DNA of 64,000 nucleotides from Psylliodes chrysocephalus (taxonomy: Eukaryota > Arthropoda > Insecta > Coleoptera > Chrysomelidae): positions 1 through 64,000 of the forward strand of contig CAKMHV010000005.1 of NCBI GenBank assembly GCA_927349885.1. The letters run 5' to 3'. Shown here in pieces: positions 49,701 to 58,500 of this stretch (its first letter is position 1; the number at the start of each line of letters is the position of its first letter). Under the pieces are notes generated by a model. The model was not told the origin of the DNA. It worked only from the letters and a program-made list of their open reading frames with translations, and did not search any database. The position numbers and the translations under genes were made by a program.

Positions 49701-50504
49701 ATTGATTCGTTTTCCCGATATGGGCAAGCATATCCTATTTCAAGTATTAATGGCATATCTATAGTTGAAAGTTTACTAAACTACGTCACCCATCATGGGT
49801 TACCTTTTAAAATTACAGCAGATTCAGGCACAGAATTCAAAAACCAAGATTTAGAAGATTTTTGTAAGTTACACCGAATAGAATTACACTATACGACAGC
49901 CAAAAATAGTAACTCAAACTCACCTGTGGAACGTTTTCATTCCACACTAATTGAACACTTCAGGTGTTTACGGGAATCTAATAAAGATCTTACGGCAGAT
50001 CAACTCATGAAACACGCAGTCTTATCTTATAACAATTCTATTCATTCCGTAACAAAATATACTCCTTTTGAAATTATTAAAGGACATATAAATAATCCGG
50101 ACCCGTTTGACTTAAATGATCACCTTATACTTTCATACTATGTTCAAAATCATAAGGAAACGTCAAAGCTACTTTACGAAAAAGTACATGAACGAAACGC
50201 AGAAATTAAAGAAAAAATAATTAACAAACTTAATGAAAATAGGTCTGATCCCCCCGACTATACCAATACAAATACAGCTTACATACGGACGAAATACCGT
50301 GACAAAAAATTACCGAAATTTAAGAAAACAATAGTCATCAAGGACAAAAATATTTTGTTAGAGACCGACAAAGGTGTATATCATAAAAATATAGCACGTA
50401 AACCAAAAAATAATAAAACTGGACTTTTACAGGTGCAACAGGAGAATGAAGTTGATGTTAATCCTGCTATACCTGGCAAGTCAAACCCAGACAATAAAAA
50501 CTGA
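46692..50504 (+). CDS. pol: Pol polyprotein: protease, reverse transcriptase, RNase H, integrase
   Basis: Copies and integrates the element. It lacks its own initiation context and is read by -1 frameshift from gag; the first in-frame ATG is only at 46911 (numbering below from there). The aspartic protease active site DTGST lies upstream at 46812-46826 and its C-terminal 'GIIG' at residues 36-39. Reverse transcriptase spans about 245-440, with D321 (STPDLASGF), 'MPFGLKNSP' and YMDD (383-386). RNase H runs about 525-637 with TDAS (D532), 'EKEL', TDHKP (D590) and ADCLSR (D633). Integrase has an H849-H855-C885-C888 zinc site and the catalytic D918, D971, E1007 with 35 residues between the last two (DD35E). 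No chromodomain. The frame is fully open and overlaps env by 59 bp, so it is potentially functional. Confidence 0.96.
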   Translation, partial: KSKFLHRSLERRANLIELNISSTNPLPYIEINEPNLKLLIDTGSTKSILRPSITEKYFFNCIYHSNVDIKTSLMSKRIKYQAEIPTFHEFNCDYNIHFILYDFHEFFDGIIGVEDLRKMNLNIDFTNHRLVNENISIPMKFRQPNDIKFEFSVGPSERLLKALPVNIPNGEILINETHFGKILIPESLTIARDNYAILEVINKSDETLSVTLDKPLIASLFKTSLYELHNFNFKNNIKTENIPIKNIDNLIRTEHMNSEEKDSVIKLCRQFSDIFLKPGDPLTFTSKTKHIIKTTDEAPVHVKSYRYPYVHKEEVQRQINEMLDKGIIRPSCSPWSSPIWIVSKKMDASGRQKWRLVIDYRKLNEKTISDRYPIPNINDVLDKLGRAQYFSTPDLASGFHQIEMSQCSIEKTAFSVDNGHYEFLRMPFGLKNSPSTFQRVMDEVLKDLQNKICMVYMDDIIIFSTSLQKHIQNLKLIFYKLREARLKIQIDKSEFLRKEVEFLGHVVTPHGIKPNPKKIEAIKNFSIPRTQKQIKSFLGLLGYYRKFIRNFAKITKPMTVCLKKDNKVEHNKEFIDCFNICKNLLTSEPVLAYPDFTKTFQIMTDASNYAIGAILSQDGHPISYASRTLNSSEINYSTIEKELLACKYFRPYLFGREFLILTDHKPLQWLFSLKEPNSRLVRWRLKLEEFDYKIQYKKGKDNLAADCLSRINQNVDINALETESLYVNIDDIDEIIDKELQDLPEISTEEILELLPDSPVFNELSNNKKINIISDIQVKPPDITDARDDSDLETVHTSAENPILNIPITDRALNLYKNQILLTCGESNETKTKLENIFENKRLFVVLPQRNIEQSVVKFLKEFINPKKLYALYFRNPLTPETFVNIAQQYFKNSSFKFVHCTKILDDVISNEEQTQKLEYYHIYKKGHRGINEVKASLAIKYYWPKMSEDIEKYINNCEVCLKNKYDRNPPIIKFNLTPTAYKPFDHVHIDVFRISNNPYVTIIDSFSRYGQAYPISSINGISIVESLLNYVTHHGLPFKITADSGTEFKNQDLEDFCKLHRIELHYTTAKNSNSNSPVERFHSTLIEHFRCLRESNKDLTADQLMKHAVLSYNNSIHSVTKYTPFEIIKGHINNPDPFDLNDHLILSYYVQNHKETSKLLYEKVHERNAEIKEKIINKLNENRSDPPDYTNTNTAYIRTKYRDKKLPKFKKTIVIKDKNILLETDKGVYHKNIARKPKNNKTGLLQVQQENEVDVNPAIPGKSNPDNKN
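46698..46704 (+). promoter_or_regulatory. Candidate -1 ribosomal frameshift site (A AAT TTT)
   Basis: In the gag frame the codons read CAA AAT TTT TAC, so A AAT TTT is a canonical X XXY YYZ slippery heptamer. The pol frame opens at 46692, just after a TGA at 46689-46691, and runs on in the -1 frame; gag stops at 46735. The overlap is only about 45 bp, so this heptamer is the obvious shift point. No downstream pseudoknot was modelled. Confidence 0.75.
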
Positions 50505-52146
50505 CAATGATGATACACTTGTGACGCCTCTGGCAAACCTTTTATTACCCATCCGACTAGGACCTAGTAAATTAGTATATAGTAAACATACATTTATTTA
50601 CTATTTAGATATAAACGAAATAGTTAGACAAGCAAAATACTTAAAACATAATTTTTTAGTAGTTAAGAGTACTATTAGAAGTGTGAATGCCACAAACCCA
50701 ATATCGTATCATAAACTCGCCGAAAATATGTTAGAAAGGACACAAATTCTAATTAACTCCATTGAAAGAAAACTTGAAAATATCCATCCTCATATCAGAT
50801 CGAGACGCGGCTTAATAAATGGCTTAGGAAGAGTAAATAAGTGGATTTTCGGAAATCTCGACTCCGAAGATGGGGATAGATATGACAATGCAATACAAAT
50901 CTTACAACAAAATCAAAAACAAATAATAAAAGAAACCAATTTACAAATATCATTGTTCAATAAACTCATAGATCACTATAACAAATCATTAACGATATTG
51001 TGGCAAAATCAAGTAAAATTTCAAATTAGTTTAGAAAGATTCCAAGGTACAATTGAAAATCAAATTAATAATATAGAAAGATACATAACTTTCGAAGCAA
51101 CGGTAAATCAAATAAACCTAGATTGTCAGAATATGATCGAATTTATTGACGGCTTAGAAAATGCCATGATTTTCTCGAAATTAAATTCATTACATAATTC
51201 AATAATATCAAGCCTTGAAATTAAAGAAATGATTAACTACTTACAGAAAATTTATAAATCAAGCGAAATTCCTAAGTTTCATAACATTCTAAATTATTAT
51301 CAGTTCCTGGAAACACAAGTCACTTTTTCAGACTCAAAATTAATTTTTGCTATACATATACCTATTCTAAAACCACACTCCTTCGATTTTTTCCACATTT
51401 ATCCAATAATCCAACGAAATAAAATGATAACACCTCCCTATCCTTATCTGGCACGATCAGCTGAAGAATCGCAATTCCAGAAAGAAGAATGTCCTGTTTT
51501 AGAGAACTTGTATTTCTGTCAGCACAACCCAGTTCCGAGAGATAACTGCACGCTTCGCCTCTTGGAGGGTGGAACACCCTCAAACTGCCACATAACCGAG
51601 GTCAACCTACAAGAAACAATTATCGAACAGATAACCACCAGCGAAGTATTGATAATTCCACTCCAAACAGAAAAGGTACTATCAAAATGTAAAACAGATC
51701 AATTTCTAGAAGTTAAAGCTCCATCATTAATCAAAATCCCAGATGGATGTGAAATATCAATCGATGAAATGAAATTTTCTAATAATCAACAGATCCAATA
51801 CGGCAAACCACTAATATTACCAAAATTTACAATAGCCAATTTTGAATCACAAAAACTCTACCAAACTGCAAATATAACCAAATTTAACTTCAAAGAGTTA
51901 TACAAAATAAACAAGATTTCCAGTCAACTGAAGCCAATACAAGAAACTACAAACACCCAGTATATTATTCCAACTACAGCGACATTTTCTACAATAGTAA
52001 TTATTATTTGTGTAGCAATTTTGTGCATTAATAAAATTAAATGCCGCAAGCCAGCTACAAAACAGAAGAAAGAAGAAATCGAAGAAATAGAAATTCCAGC
52101 CCAAAATTCAACATCCAAAAATAGCTCCTCTATTTTCGATTCTTAA
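50446..52146 (+). CDS. env: Env, F-type fusion glycoprotein of errantivirus-class element (566 aa)
   Basis: Envelope-like membrane glycoprotein related to the fusion proteins of gypsy and baculoviruses. An N-terminal hydrophobic signal peptide occupies residues 1-16. A furin-type site RSRR (118-121) is followed directly by a glycine-rich fusion-peptide-like segment (GLINGLG, 122-128) and the 'GNLD' signature about 136-139. The middle is helical and Gln/Asn-rich (about 145-290). A cysteine-containing region lies at about 346-380. A single transmembrane segment (about 507-529, Ile/Val-rich) precedes a basic then acidic cytoplasmic tail of about 35 residues. Several N-glycosylation sequons, for example N81. 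Its ATG lies within the 3' end of pol in a different frame, so expression likely depends on splicing (acceptor AG at 50431-50432). Open throughout, no lesions seen. Confidence 0.92.
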   Translation: MKLMLILLYLASQTQTIKTDNDDTLVTPLANLLLPIRLGPSKLVYSKHTFIYYLDINEIVRQAKYLKHNFLVVKSTIRSVNATNPISYHKLAENMLERTQILINSIERKLENIHPHIRSRRGLINGLGRVNKWIFGNLDSEDGDRYDNAIQILQQNQKQIIKETNLQISLFNKLIDHYNKSLTILWQNQVKFQISLERFQGTIENQINNIERYITFEATVNQINLDCQNMIEFIDGLENAMIFSKLNSLHNSIISSLEIKEMINYLQKIYKSSEIPKFHNILNYYQFLETQVTFSDSKLIFAIHIPILKPHSFDFFHIYPIIQRNKMITPPYPYLARSAEESQFQKEECPVLENLYFCQHNPVPRDNCTLRLLEGGTPSNCHITEVNLQETIIEQITTSEVLIIPLQTEKVLSKCKTDQFLEVKAPSLIKIPDGCEISIDEMKFSNNQQIQYGKPLILPKFTIANFESQKLYQTANITKFNFKELYKINKISSQLKPIQETTNTQYIIPTTATFSTIVIIICVAILCINKIKCRKPATKQKKEEIEEIEIPAQNSTSKNSSSIFDS

Positions 52147-52155
52147 GGACGGAGG
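52145..52155 (+). promoter_or_regulatory. Polypurine tract
   Basis: AAGGACGGAGG, purine-rich with a single C, abuts the 3' LTR and follows the env stop directly. Expected plus-strand primer for reverse transcription. Confidence 0.8.
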
Positions 52156-52375
52156 AGTTAGATACCTACAATTCCCAGAAATACCGCAAGCTAGGAGAAT
52201 CTTATCTAAATACATATCATGTTTCTAAGCACTTGTTAGATATTGTAATACACAAAAGATTCACTTCTGTTTTTGCCGTTGTAACAACAAGTTGTTCAAA
52301 GATTATTAATATTGTATTTTTTAAATAAAAATAATATTTTTTAAAAAGACTTTTTCGGTTGTTCGATTCGTAATT
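52156..52375 (+). repeat. 3' LTR (220 bp)
   Basis: Identical by eye to the 5' LTR; AATAAA at 52324-52329. Followed by the TGTA duplication at 52376-52379. Confidence 0.97.
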
Positions 52376-52379
52376 TGTA

Positions 52380-53095
52380 ATCTAATTTTACTACACTTAC
52401 CTACATTCACGGTTTAAATGATTCAACAACAAATTCAATGAAAGAATAAGACAACGCCCAGCCTTGTATTGAAAATAAGTAAACATGTACTTTTATTTCA
52501 AATAATGTTTATTCAAATATACCTATTCTGAATATAGGTGATTTAGATTAAATAATTTTATTTAAGTATTTGTTGGAAGCAAATATGGCGGGCAAACGGC
52601 TTCTTAGAAAAGTACCGGTTTAAAATTACCTACCTATTTTTACATTTTACCTGAATAATTCACTAAATATTAATAACTATAACAAAAATAAAAAATAACG
52701 AGCATACCTAATCGATTCTAAATATATAATAAAGTATGTTCTAAATTTACAAATTTCCCATAAATATATTAATTTCTATTTAGCCAAGAGTGTTTTTATA
52801 TCCATGTGAATGTCCATTTTTTACCGGTATAAGGTAATAATACTATGGTATCACCTAACACGTAATAAATCCGCAAATAAGTTTTAATGTTTTATTAAAA
52901 TTTCACTGCACAACATCCACCTGTCACTTTCAGGCCCAGAACCCAGAACAATATGAGAAGAATCAAAGAAATTGGTAGATTATGCTTGTGCTTCAAATTT
53001 CAAATTCACTTTCCTTCATTTCCTGTCTAAGCTTGTCTCTTCTTAGTCTCAAGCTCAAGCCCTCCCTACTCCCTAAGCCAAGCAAGCCTTACATA
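52380..53095. other. AT-rich intergenic, nothing recognised
   Basis: No long ORF, RNA gene or repeat family recognised. A 103-codon ORF beginning at 52982 runs across the boundary of the next transposon and shows no domain, so it is not called. Confidence 0.6.
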
Positions 53096-53640
53096 CAGCG
53101 TTGCCAACCTGTGGAAATTTTCTCATATTATAGGAAATTTTACTACAAAAATATGGAAATGGGAAAAATGAAAAAAAATGAAAATAAACTTACAATATGG
53201 AAATTATGCTCGACCACGTTGATTTTGATTGATCTTGGGCGTTCTCGCTACCTACAACTTTACACCTACTTTTCTTTGCTTTTCATTTTCTGATGTGTCG
53301 TTATGTGTTAACAGTGTATTTCATAAAGTTGGATTCATATGAGTATTTTTTTTATTTAGGTACCAATACAATTGGAAAAAAAACGTCGCCGGCAATCACT
53401 TCTGTTTATTCAAAAACTTAAATTAATCCAAACGTGGCTTCTGACATTAGTTAAAAGTACCTGTCAAATTTGCAATTTTTTTTTTGGAAAGTACCTAGTT
53501 CAAGAATTATCTTTTTTGAAATAAAATGTATGAAAACGAAAATGGGAAAAAATTGTGGAAATATTAAAATTTTGTGTGGGGAAAATGGATTTTTTTTGTG
53601 CATGTGTGGAAATTTCTGTTCAAATTAGTTGACAACACTG
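53096..53640. mobile_element. hAT-like MITE (about 545 bp)
   Basis: Termini CAGCGTTGCCAACC at the left and ...GTTGACAACACTG at the right form an imperfect inverted repeat of the CAGTGTTGCCA type seen in hAT elements. Inverted similarity continues inward ('tgtggaaatttt', 'atatggaaatgggaaaaa' against 'aatatttccac', 'ttttcccattttcg' complements). The flanking 8 bp (CTTACATA / CGATCATA) share only five positions, so the target duplication is decayed or absent. No transposase. Confidence 0.65.
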
Positions 53641-54060
53641 CGATCATACGATAACAGGTGTGAGGTTTGCCGGAAAGAGTTATTTGATTTAAAAATCCTG
53701 AATAATAAATAATTATTTAGTACCTAATAATAATTAATATTTGAAATAAAAACAACAATGTATTTAACTTAATGCCTAAATTTGTTCAATATGTTTTTTA
53801 CATTTTTTGATTCAAATAAATTATCATTTGGCATTAATCATTTGATTATTTGCTGCTAAATTATTTACTTTAAATACTGCGATATTTAACTGAAATATAT
53901 ATATTTTCAAGTAAATTTACAAAAAAAAACAAATCATTTGAGGTATTTTAAACAAATAAATTTCTGTTAATTTGAATAATATTAATTTAATACCAATAAA
54001 TATTCGACAAATAACTCATTTATTTGAAAAAAAAACGGCTAGTTTTATCAGTGTATAGGT
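53641..54060. other. AT-rich intergenic with scattered 'aaataaat' motifs
   Basis: Low-complexity A/T sequence resembling the diverged part of the 43340-44000 repeat ('caaataaatttctg', 'ctcatttatttg'). No gene. Confidence 0.5.
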
Positions 54061-54414
54061 ACTCTTTTACGAAACAATCCGCGATGGTTACAGGCCGCAC
54101 AGGTTAGGTAAATTAGTTAGGTTTTTGTATAATTTTTGCTAAATAACCTGCAATGGCTCTAAAACCTACAGGTTAGGTATATTAGTGAAGTTTTCTAAAT
54201 TTTTCTAATTTTTGCTAAATAACCTGCAATGGCACTAAAACCTACAGGTTAGGTAAATTAGATAGGTTTCACTCATTTTATGTATAATTTTTTTTGCGAG
54301 GTAGTCCCGATGTCTTCAGGCCGTATAGGTTAGGTAAATTAATTAGGTTTTTTTTTTTAATTTTTCGAATTTTATGTATAATTTTTTTACGAAACCATCC
54401 GCGATGGTTCCAGG
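54061..54414 (+). repeat. 'aggttaggtaaattag' tandem array, left part
   Basis: Units with the core AGGTTAGGTAAATTAG at about 54101, 54170, 54246 and 54327 (spacing 69-81 bp) and a shared 'aacctgcaatggc' or 'cgcgatgg' leader. The next unit is cut by the hAT-like element at 54407-54414 and resumes at 58203. Confidence 0.88.
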
Positions 54415-54439
54415 CAGTGTTGCCAGAATATATTTTTGT

Positions 54440-54530
54440 AATGTACCAGATTTATCTAAAAAATGTACCAGATTTCATAAAAATGTACTAGATCCTATAA
54501 AATTACCAGATTTTTCTAATTATGAAGTAT
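54440..54530 (+). repeat. Left subterminal motif cluster of the hAT-like element
   Basis: Four GTACCAGAT, GTACTAGAT or TACCAGAT copies at about 54443, 54466, 54484 and 54506, roughly 20 bp apart. Subterminal repeats of this kind are typical transposase-binding regions in hAT elements. Confidence 0.7.
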
Positions 54531-54639
54531 GGTCATTAAAGAGCAAAAAAAGGTTTATAGAGAACAATAACACACCAATTTTAAACAATATTTTATCTTT
54601 CGACAAATTTCTGACACTATCTCTCGAGCAGTTTTTGAA

Positions 54640-54995
54640 TAAGAATTTAATACCTTTTGATATTTTTTTATCTCTTGAACAGTTTTTAAATCTTTTTATC
54701 TCTTGAGCTATTTTTAAAAAATATTTTATCTCTTGAGCTATTTTTAAAAAATATTTTATCTCTCAATGAATTTCCATCAGTATTCTATCTCTCGAGGAAT
54801 TTTGAACAACTTTTTTTATCCCTTGAGCAATGTTTGTACAATTTTTGACACTATTTAATCACTTGAGCAATTTTTGAAAAAGATTTAACACCTTTTCATA
54901 TTTTATCTCTCGAACAGTTTTTAAACAAATTTCTTACAGTATTCTATCTCTCGCGCGATTTTTAACAACTTTTTTATCCATCTAGCAATGTTTGT
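54640..54995. repeat. CTCGAG-rich minisatellite inside hAT-like element, left part
   Basis: Degenerate units of about 40 bp of the form 'tttatctctcgagcaatttttaacaa', with many sequence variants (ctcttgagc, ctctcgaac, ctcgcgcg). Interrupted by the non-LTR insertion and continued at 56539-58060. Confidence 0.8.
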
Positions 54996-55004
54996 ACAAT
55001 TTTT

Positions 55005-56529
55005 TTTGTTCCTCGTTAGAGACTAATACTGTTCCAGACGATCTAAAAATTTCAATAATAACACCAATAGCTAAGGTTGAGAATTCAAATAGGGCAGTGG
55101 ACTTACGTCCTATTAATATGTTATGTACAGTAGAAAAAATTTTAGAGAAAGTAGTATATAATCAACTTATTGAATATTTGGAAGAAAATAATATGTTTAA
55201 TAGTAATCAATCAGGATTTCGGGGTAAACACAGCTGCGAGACTGCACTACAATAATTATTAAATGACTGGAAACAGAATCTTGACAACAAGTTAATTACA
55301 GGTGCTCTTTTTTTAGACCTACAAAGAGCATTTGAAACGGTAAATCGATCTCTACTGATTAAAAAGTTAAAAAGTTTTGGTATTATTGAAAATTCACTAG
55401 AATGGCTTATAAATTACCTGGACAATAGAAAACAAAAATTAAGGTTTAAAAACATTTTATCAAAAGAACAAAAAAATGAATTAGGCGTACCACAGGGGAG
55501 TGTATTGGGCCCACTATTGTTCCTTCTATATATTGATAATATTTCTCAAGTTGCAGGTGGTTGCTCCATACATATGTTTGCAGATGATACTCTGCTGTAT
55601 TATTCTGCTAATAATTTGCAGGAAGTAACCGCTACTATAAATACCACATTAAAGCAAATATATTATTGGTGTTGTTTTAATTCGTTAAAAGTAAATATTA
55701 ACAAAACTAAATTTATGATTATCGGGAATGTTAGGTATTACAATGAATTTACTGAAAATAATATGAAAATTAGTATTGAAAATGATGTCATTGAAGTCGT
55801 AAAAAAAATTAAATATCTGGGAGTAATAGTAGACCATATGTTGTTTTTTAAAGATCATGCAAACTATATCATTAAAACAGTAGCGTTTAAAGTCAACTAC
55901 TTATACCGGTGCTCAAAATATATTAATAAATGGTCATTGATTCTTTTATATAACAGTATAGTTTTGCCTCATTTCACTTATTGTGCCACCATTATGTATT
56001 TACTTAATCAGAATGAAACCAACAGACTTCAGAAATTACAAAATAGAGCAATAAGGATATTATTGTCATGTGATAGAAGGACCAATATATTAGGTATGTT
56101 ACAAAATTTGAAATGGCTTTCTGTTAAAAACTATTTTCTGTACTTAACTTTAATATTCATTTATAAAATTAAACATGGACTGGTCCCCTCTTATTTACTT
56201 GATAAAATCAATTACAACTTTGACTATCATAACTATAACACAAGAAATATATCTAATTTTCATATTCTACAAGTTGCACGTAAACAGTCCCAAAATTCAA
56301 TATTTTTTAAGGGACTTCAAGCTTTTAATGAGATACCCTTAGAACTCCGAAATGTCGCCTCATTTAATGCCTTTAAATATAAACTAAGAGATTATATGTT
56401 AACGAGCCAGCATCTGTGATATTTTAGTGTTATATTTTATATTTTAGATATAGATAAATATTTTTTGTAATTTTATTTATTTGTAATGTACTATTAGCTT
56501 TGTTAAATAAACGAGATATATATATATAT
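55005..56529 (+). mobile_element. 5'-truncated non-LTR retrotransposon nested in the hAT-like element
   Basis: About 1.5 kb bounded by a 9-bp duplication ACAATTTTT (54996-55004 and 56530-56538) that matches the local minisatellite sequence. It carries the C-terminal half of a reverse transcriptase and ends in a short 3' UTR with AATAAA (56506-56511) followed by (AT)n instead of poly(A). The 5' truncation is the usual outcome of target-primed reverse transcription. Confidence 0.87.
55010..56419 (+). pseudogene. Reverse transcriptase fragment, jockey/CR1-type, one in-frame stop
   Basis: One reading frame encodes a non-LTR reverse transcriptase from the fingers ('DLRPINML', 'NQSGFRGKHSCETAL') through the palm ('LFLDLQRAFETVN', 'GVPQGSVLGPLLF', FADD at 55577-55588, 'KYLGVIVD') to the thumb and C-terminal region ('LQKLQNRAIRILL'). 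A TAA at 55253-55255 splits it; frame and homology continue unchanged after it. The endonuclease and ORF1 are missing through 5' truncation. Catalytic aspartates are present, but the copy cannot be active. Clade assignment (jockey/CR1/Daphne-like) is from motif appearance only. Confidence 0.88.
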
Positions 56530-56538
56530 ACAATTTTT

Positions 56539-58060
56539 AACACTATTTAATCACTTGAGCAATTTTTAACAACCTTTTTTCCCTTTCAAGCTATTTTTGA
56601 AAAATATTTGATCTCTCGTGCAATTTTTGAGCAAAATTTTAACAATTTCTAACACTATTTCATCCCTCGAGCAATTTTTAAAAAAGATTTTAATACCTTT
56701 TGATAATATTTTATCTCTCGAACAGTTTTTAAAAAACCATTTTTTATCTCTTGAGCTATTTTTAAGAAATATTTCATCTCTTAATAAATTTCCATCAGTA
56801 TTCTATCTCTCGAGCAATTTTTAACAACTTTTTTTTATCCCTCAAACAATGTACAATTTTTAACACTATTTAATCACTTGAGCAATTTTTAAAAGACTTT
56901 TTTTACCTTTCAAACTATTTTTTAACAATATTTGATGCCTCGTGCAATTTTTGAGCAAAATTTTAACAATTTTTAACACTATTTTCCCTCTCGAGCAATT
57001 TTTGAAAAAGATTTAATACCTTTTGATATTTTATCTCTCGAACAGTTTTTAAACAATTTGAAACAAATTTCTAATAGTATTCTATCTCTCGAGCAATTTT
57101 TAACAACTTTTTTTATCCTTCGAGCAATGTTTGTACAATATTTTTTGTACAATTTTTAACACTATTTAATCACTCGAGCAATTATCAACAGCTTTTTTAC
57201 CTTTCAAGCTATTTTTGAACAATATTTGATCTCTCGTGCAATTTTTGAGCAACATTTTAATAATTTCTAACACTATTTTATCTCTCGAGCAATTTTTATT
57301 AACATTTTTTATCGTTTTAACAATTTTTAAACAATGTTTTATCTCTGGAGAAATGTTTAACAGTATTTTTTTTAATTCTCGAGTAATTTTTGAATAAGAT
57401 TTTAATAACTTATGATACTATTTTATCTGTCGAACAGTTTTTAAACCTTTTTTTATCTCTTTAGCAAACTGTACAATATTTCAACTCTCGACAAATTTAT
57501 AAAAATATTTTAACTCTTTATACATTTTTAACAATGTTTTATATCTCGAGCAATGTTTGTACAATATTTTATCTCTCGAGCATTTTTTAATAGTATTTTA
57601 TCGTTCGAGGAATTTTTAAACAATGTTTTATCTCTCGAGAAATTTCTAATAGTAGGTATCTCTTGAACCAGTTTTGAACAATATTTATTTCTCAACAAAT
57701 TTTTCAATAGTATTTTATCGCTCGAGCAATTTTTGAACAAGGGTTTAACATTTTGTAATACTATTTTACCTCGAGCAAGTTTTGAACATGATTTTAACAA
57801 TTTATAATACTATTTAATCTCCCAAAAAATTATTAAATATTTTTATCTCTCATTAAATTTCTAACAGTATTTTTATCCCTAGAGCAATTTTTAAACAATA
57901 TTTTACCCCTTAAGCAATTTTTTATACTATTTTATGCTTCGGCCAATTTTTAACAATATTTGATCACTCGTGCAATTTTTAAACAATGTTTTTTTTCGAG
58001 AAATGTCTACTATTTTATCTCTGAAGTAATTTTTAACAACTATTTTGATTTCTCTTGCAT
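56539..58060. repeat. CTCGAG-rich minisatellite inside hAT-like element, right part
   Basis: Dozens of degenerate 'atctctcgagcaatttttaaca' units (core quoted). A longer period of about 300 bp is visible: 'caatttttaacactatttaa' recurs at about 56531, 56851 and 57139, each followed by 'tcacttgagc' or 'tcactcgagc'. ORFs on either strand here are repeat translations, not genes. Confidence 0.82.
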
Positions 58061-58110
58061 TTTTTGACCAATATATTTTACACTTCAAATGGAATCATAC
58101 CTACGCTGAA

Positions 58111-58192
58111 AAAGTACTAGATTTTGTTTCGAGTGTACTAGAGTACCAGATTCTTAGAGAATGTACTAGATCTAGTACAATTGTACTAGACT
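58111..58192 (-). repeat. Right subterminal motif cluster of the hAT-like element
   Basis: GTACTAGAT, GTACTAGAG, TACCAGAT and 'atctagtacaattgtactag' (a palindromic pair) lie within 90 bp of the right terminus, matching the motif cluster at the left end. Confidence 0.7.
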
Positions 58193-58202
58193 GGCAACAC
58201 TG

Positions 58203-58500
58203 GTTCCAGGCCGCACAGGTTAGGTAAATTAGTTAGGTTTCTGTTTAATTTTTGCAAAATTACCTGCGATGGCTCTAAAACATACATGTTAGGTAAATTA
58301 GTTAGGTTTTTTAAATTTTTCTTATTTTATATATAATTTTTTGAAGAAACAACCTGCGATGGCCCCTGGTCTCACAGGTTAGGTAAATTAGTTAGGTTTT
58401 TCTCATTTTATGTGTAATTTTGTTTGCGAGGTAACCCTAAGTCTCTAAGCCTTATAGGTTAGATAAATTAATTCAGTTTCTTTTAATTTAGCATATTCTA
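58203..58500 (+). repeat. 'aggttaggtaaattag' tandem array, right part
   Basis: Continues the array of 54061-54414 with cores at about 58217, 58286, 58376 and 58456 (spacing 69-90 bp), running into the gap. It begins with the second copy of the hAT target duplication. Confidence 0.88.

Larger units (their letters stand above)
44790..52375 (+). mobile_element. Complete errantivirus-class (gypsy-type) LTR retroelement
   Basis: A 7586-bp element with two 220-bp LTRs that read as identical, AGTTA...TAATT ends, flanking TGTA duplications, a tRNA primer-binding site, a polypurine tract, and three long open frames in the order gag, pol (-1 frame) and env. This order, the LTR ends and the 4-bp duplication fit the insect gypsy/17.6/297 group (Errantivirus). 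All catalytic motifs I can check in pol are present and no stop interrupts any gene. LTR identity implies a very recent insertion. It lies outside the satellite palindrome, in a repeat-rich flank. Confidence 0.97.
54415..58202. mobile_element. hAT-like non-autonomous element, 3788 bp, with nested insertion
   Basis: Starts CAGTGTTGCCAG and ends CTGGCAACACTG (12-bp inverted termini), flanked by a perfect 8-bp duplication GTTCCAGG at 54407-54414 and 58203-58210. Joining the flanks recreates an unbroken unit of the surrounding array. Terminus and 8-bp duplication are hallmarks of hAT transposons. Inside lie subterminal GTACTAGAT/GTACCAGAT motifs at both ends, a long CTCGAG-rich minisatellite, and a later non-LTR insertion (55005-56529). 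No hAT transposase is present. Without the nested insertion the element is about 2.25 kb. Confidence 0.9.

Noticed and set aside
53096..53103. Perfect 8-bp duplication for the hAT-like MITE
   Set aside because: Flanks CTTACATA and CGATCATA agree at only five positions, so I do not claim an intact target duplication.
52982..53293. ORF of 103 codons
   Set aside because: Crosses the left terminus of the hAT-like MITE and shows no domain.
54294..54706. Two overlapping ORFs at the start of the hAT-like element
   Set aside because: They run across array, terminus and minisatellite; translation reflects repeats only, not a transposase.
57528..57800. Minus-strand ORF of 90 codons
   Set aside because: Repeating translation of the CTCGAG minisatellite.
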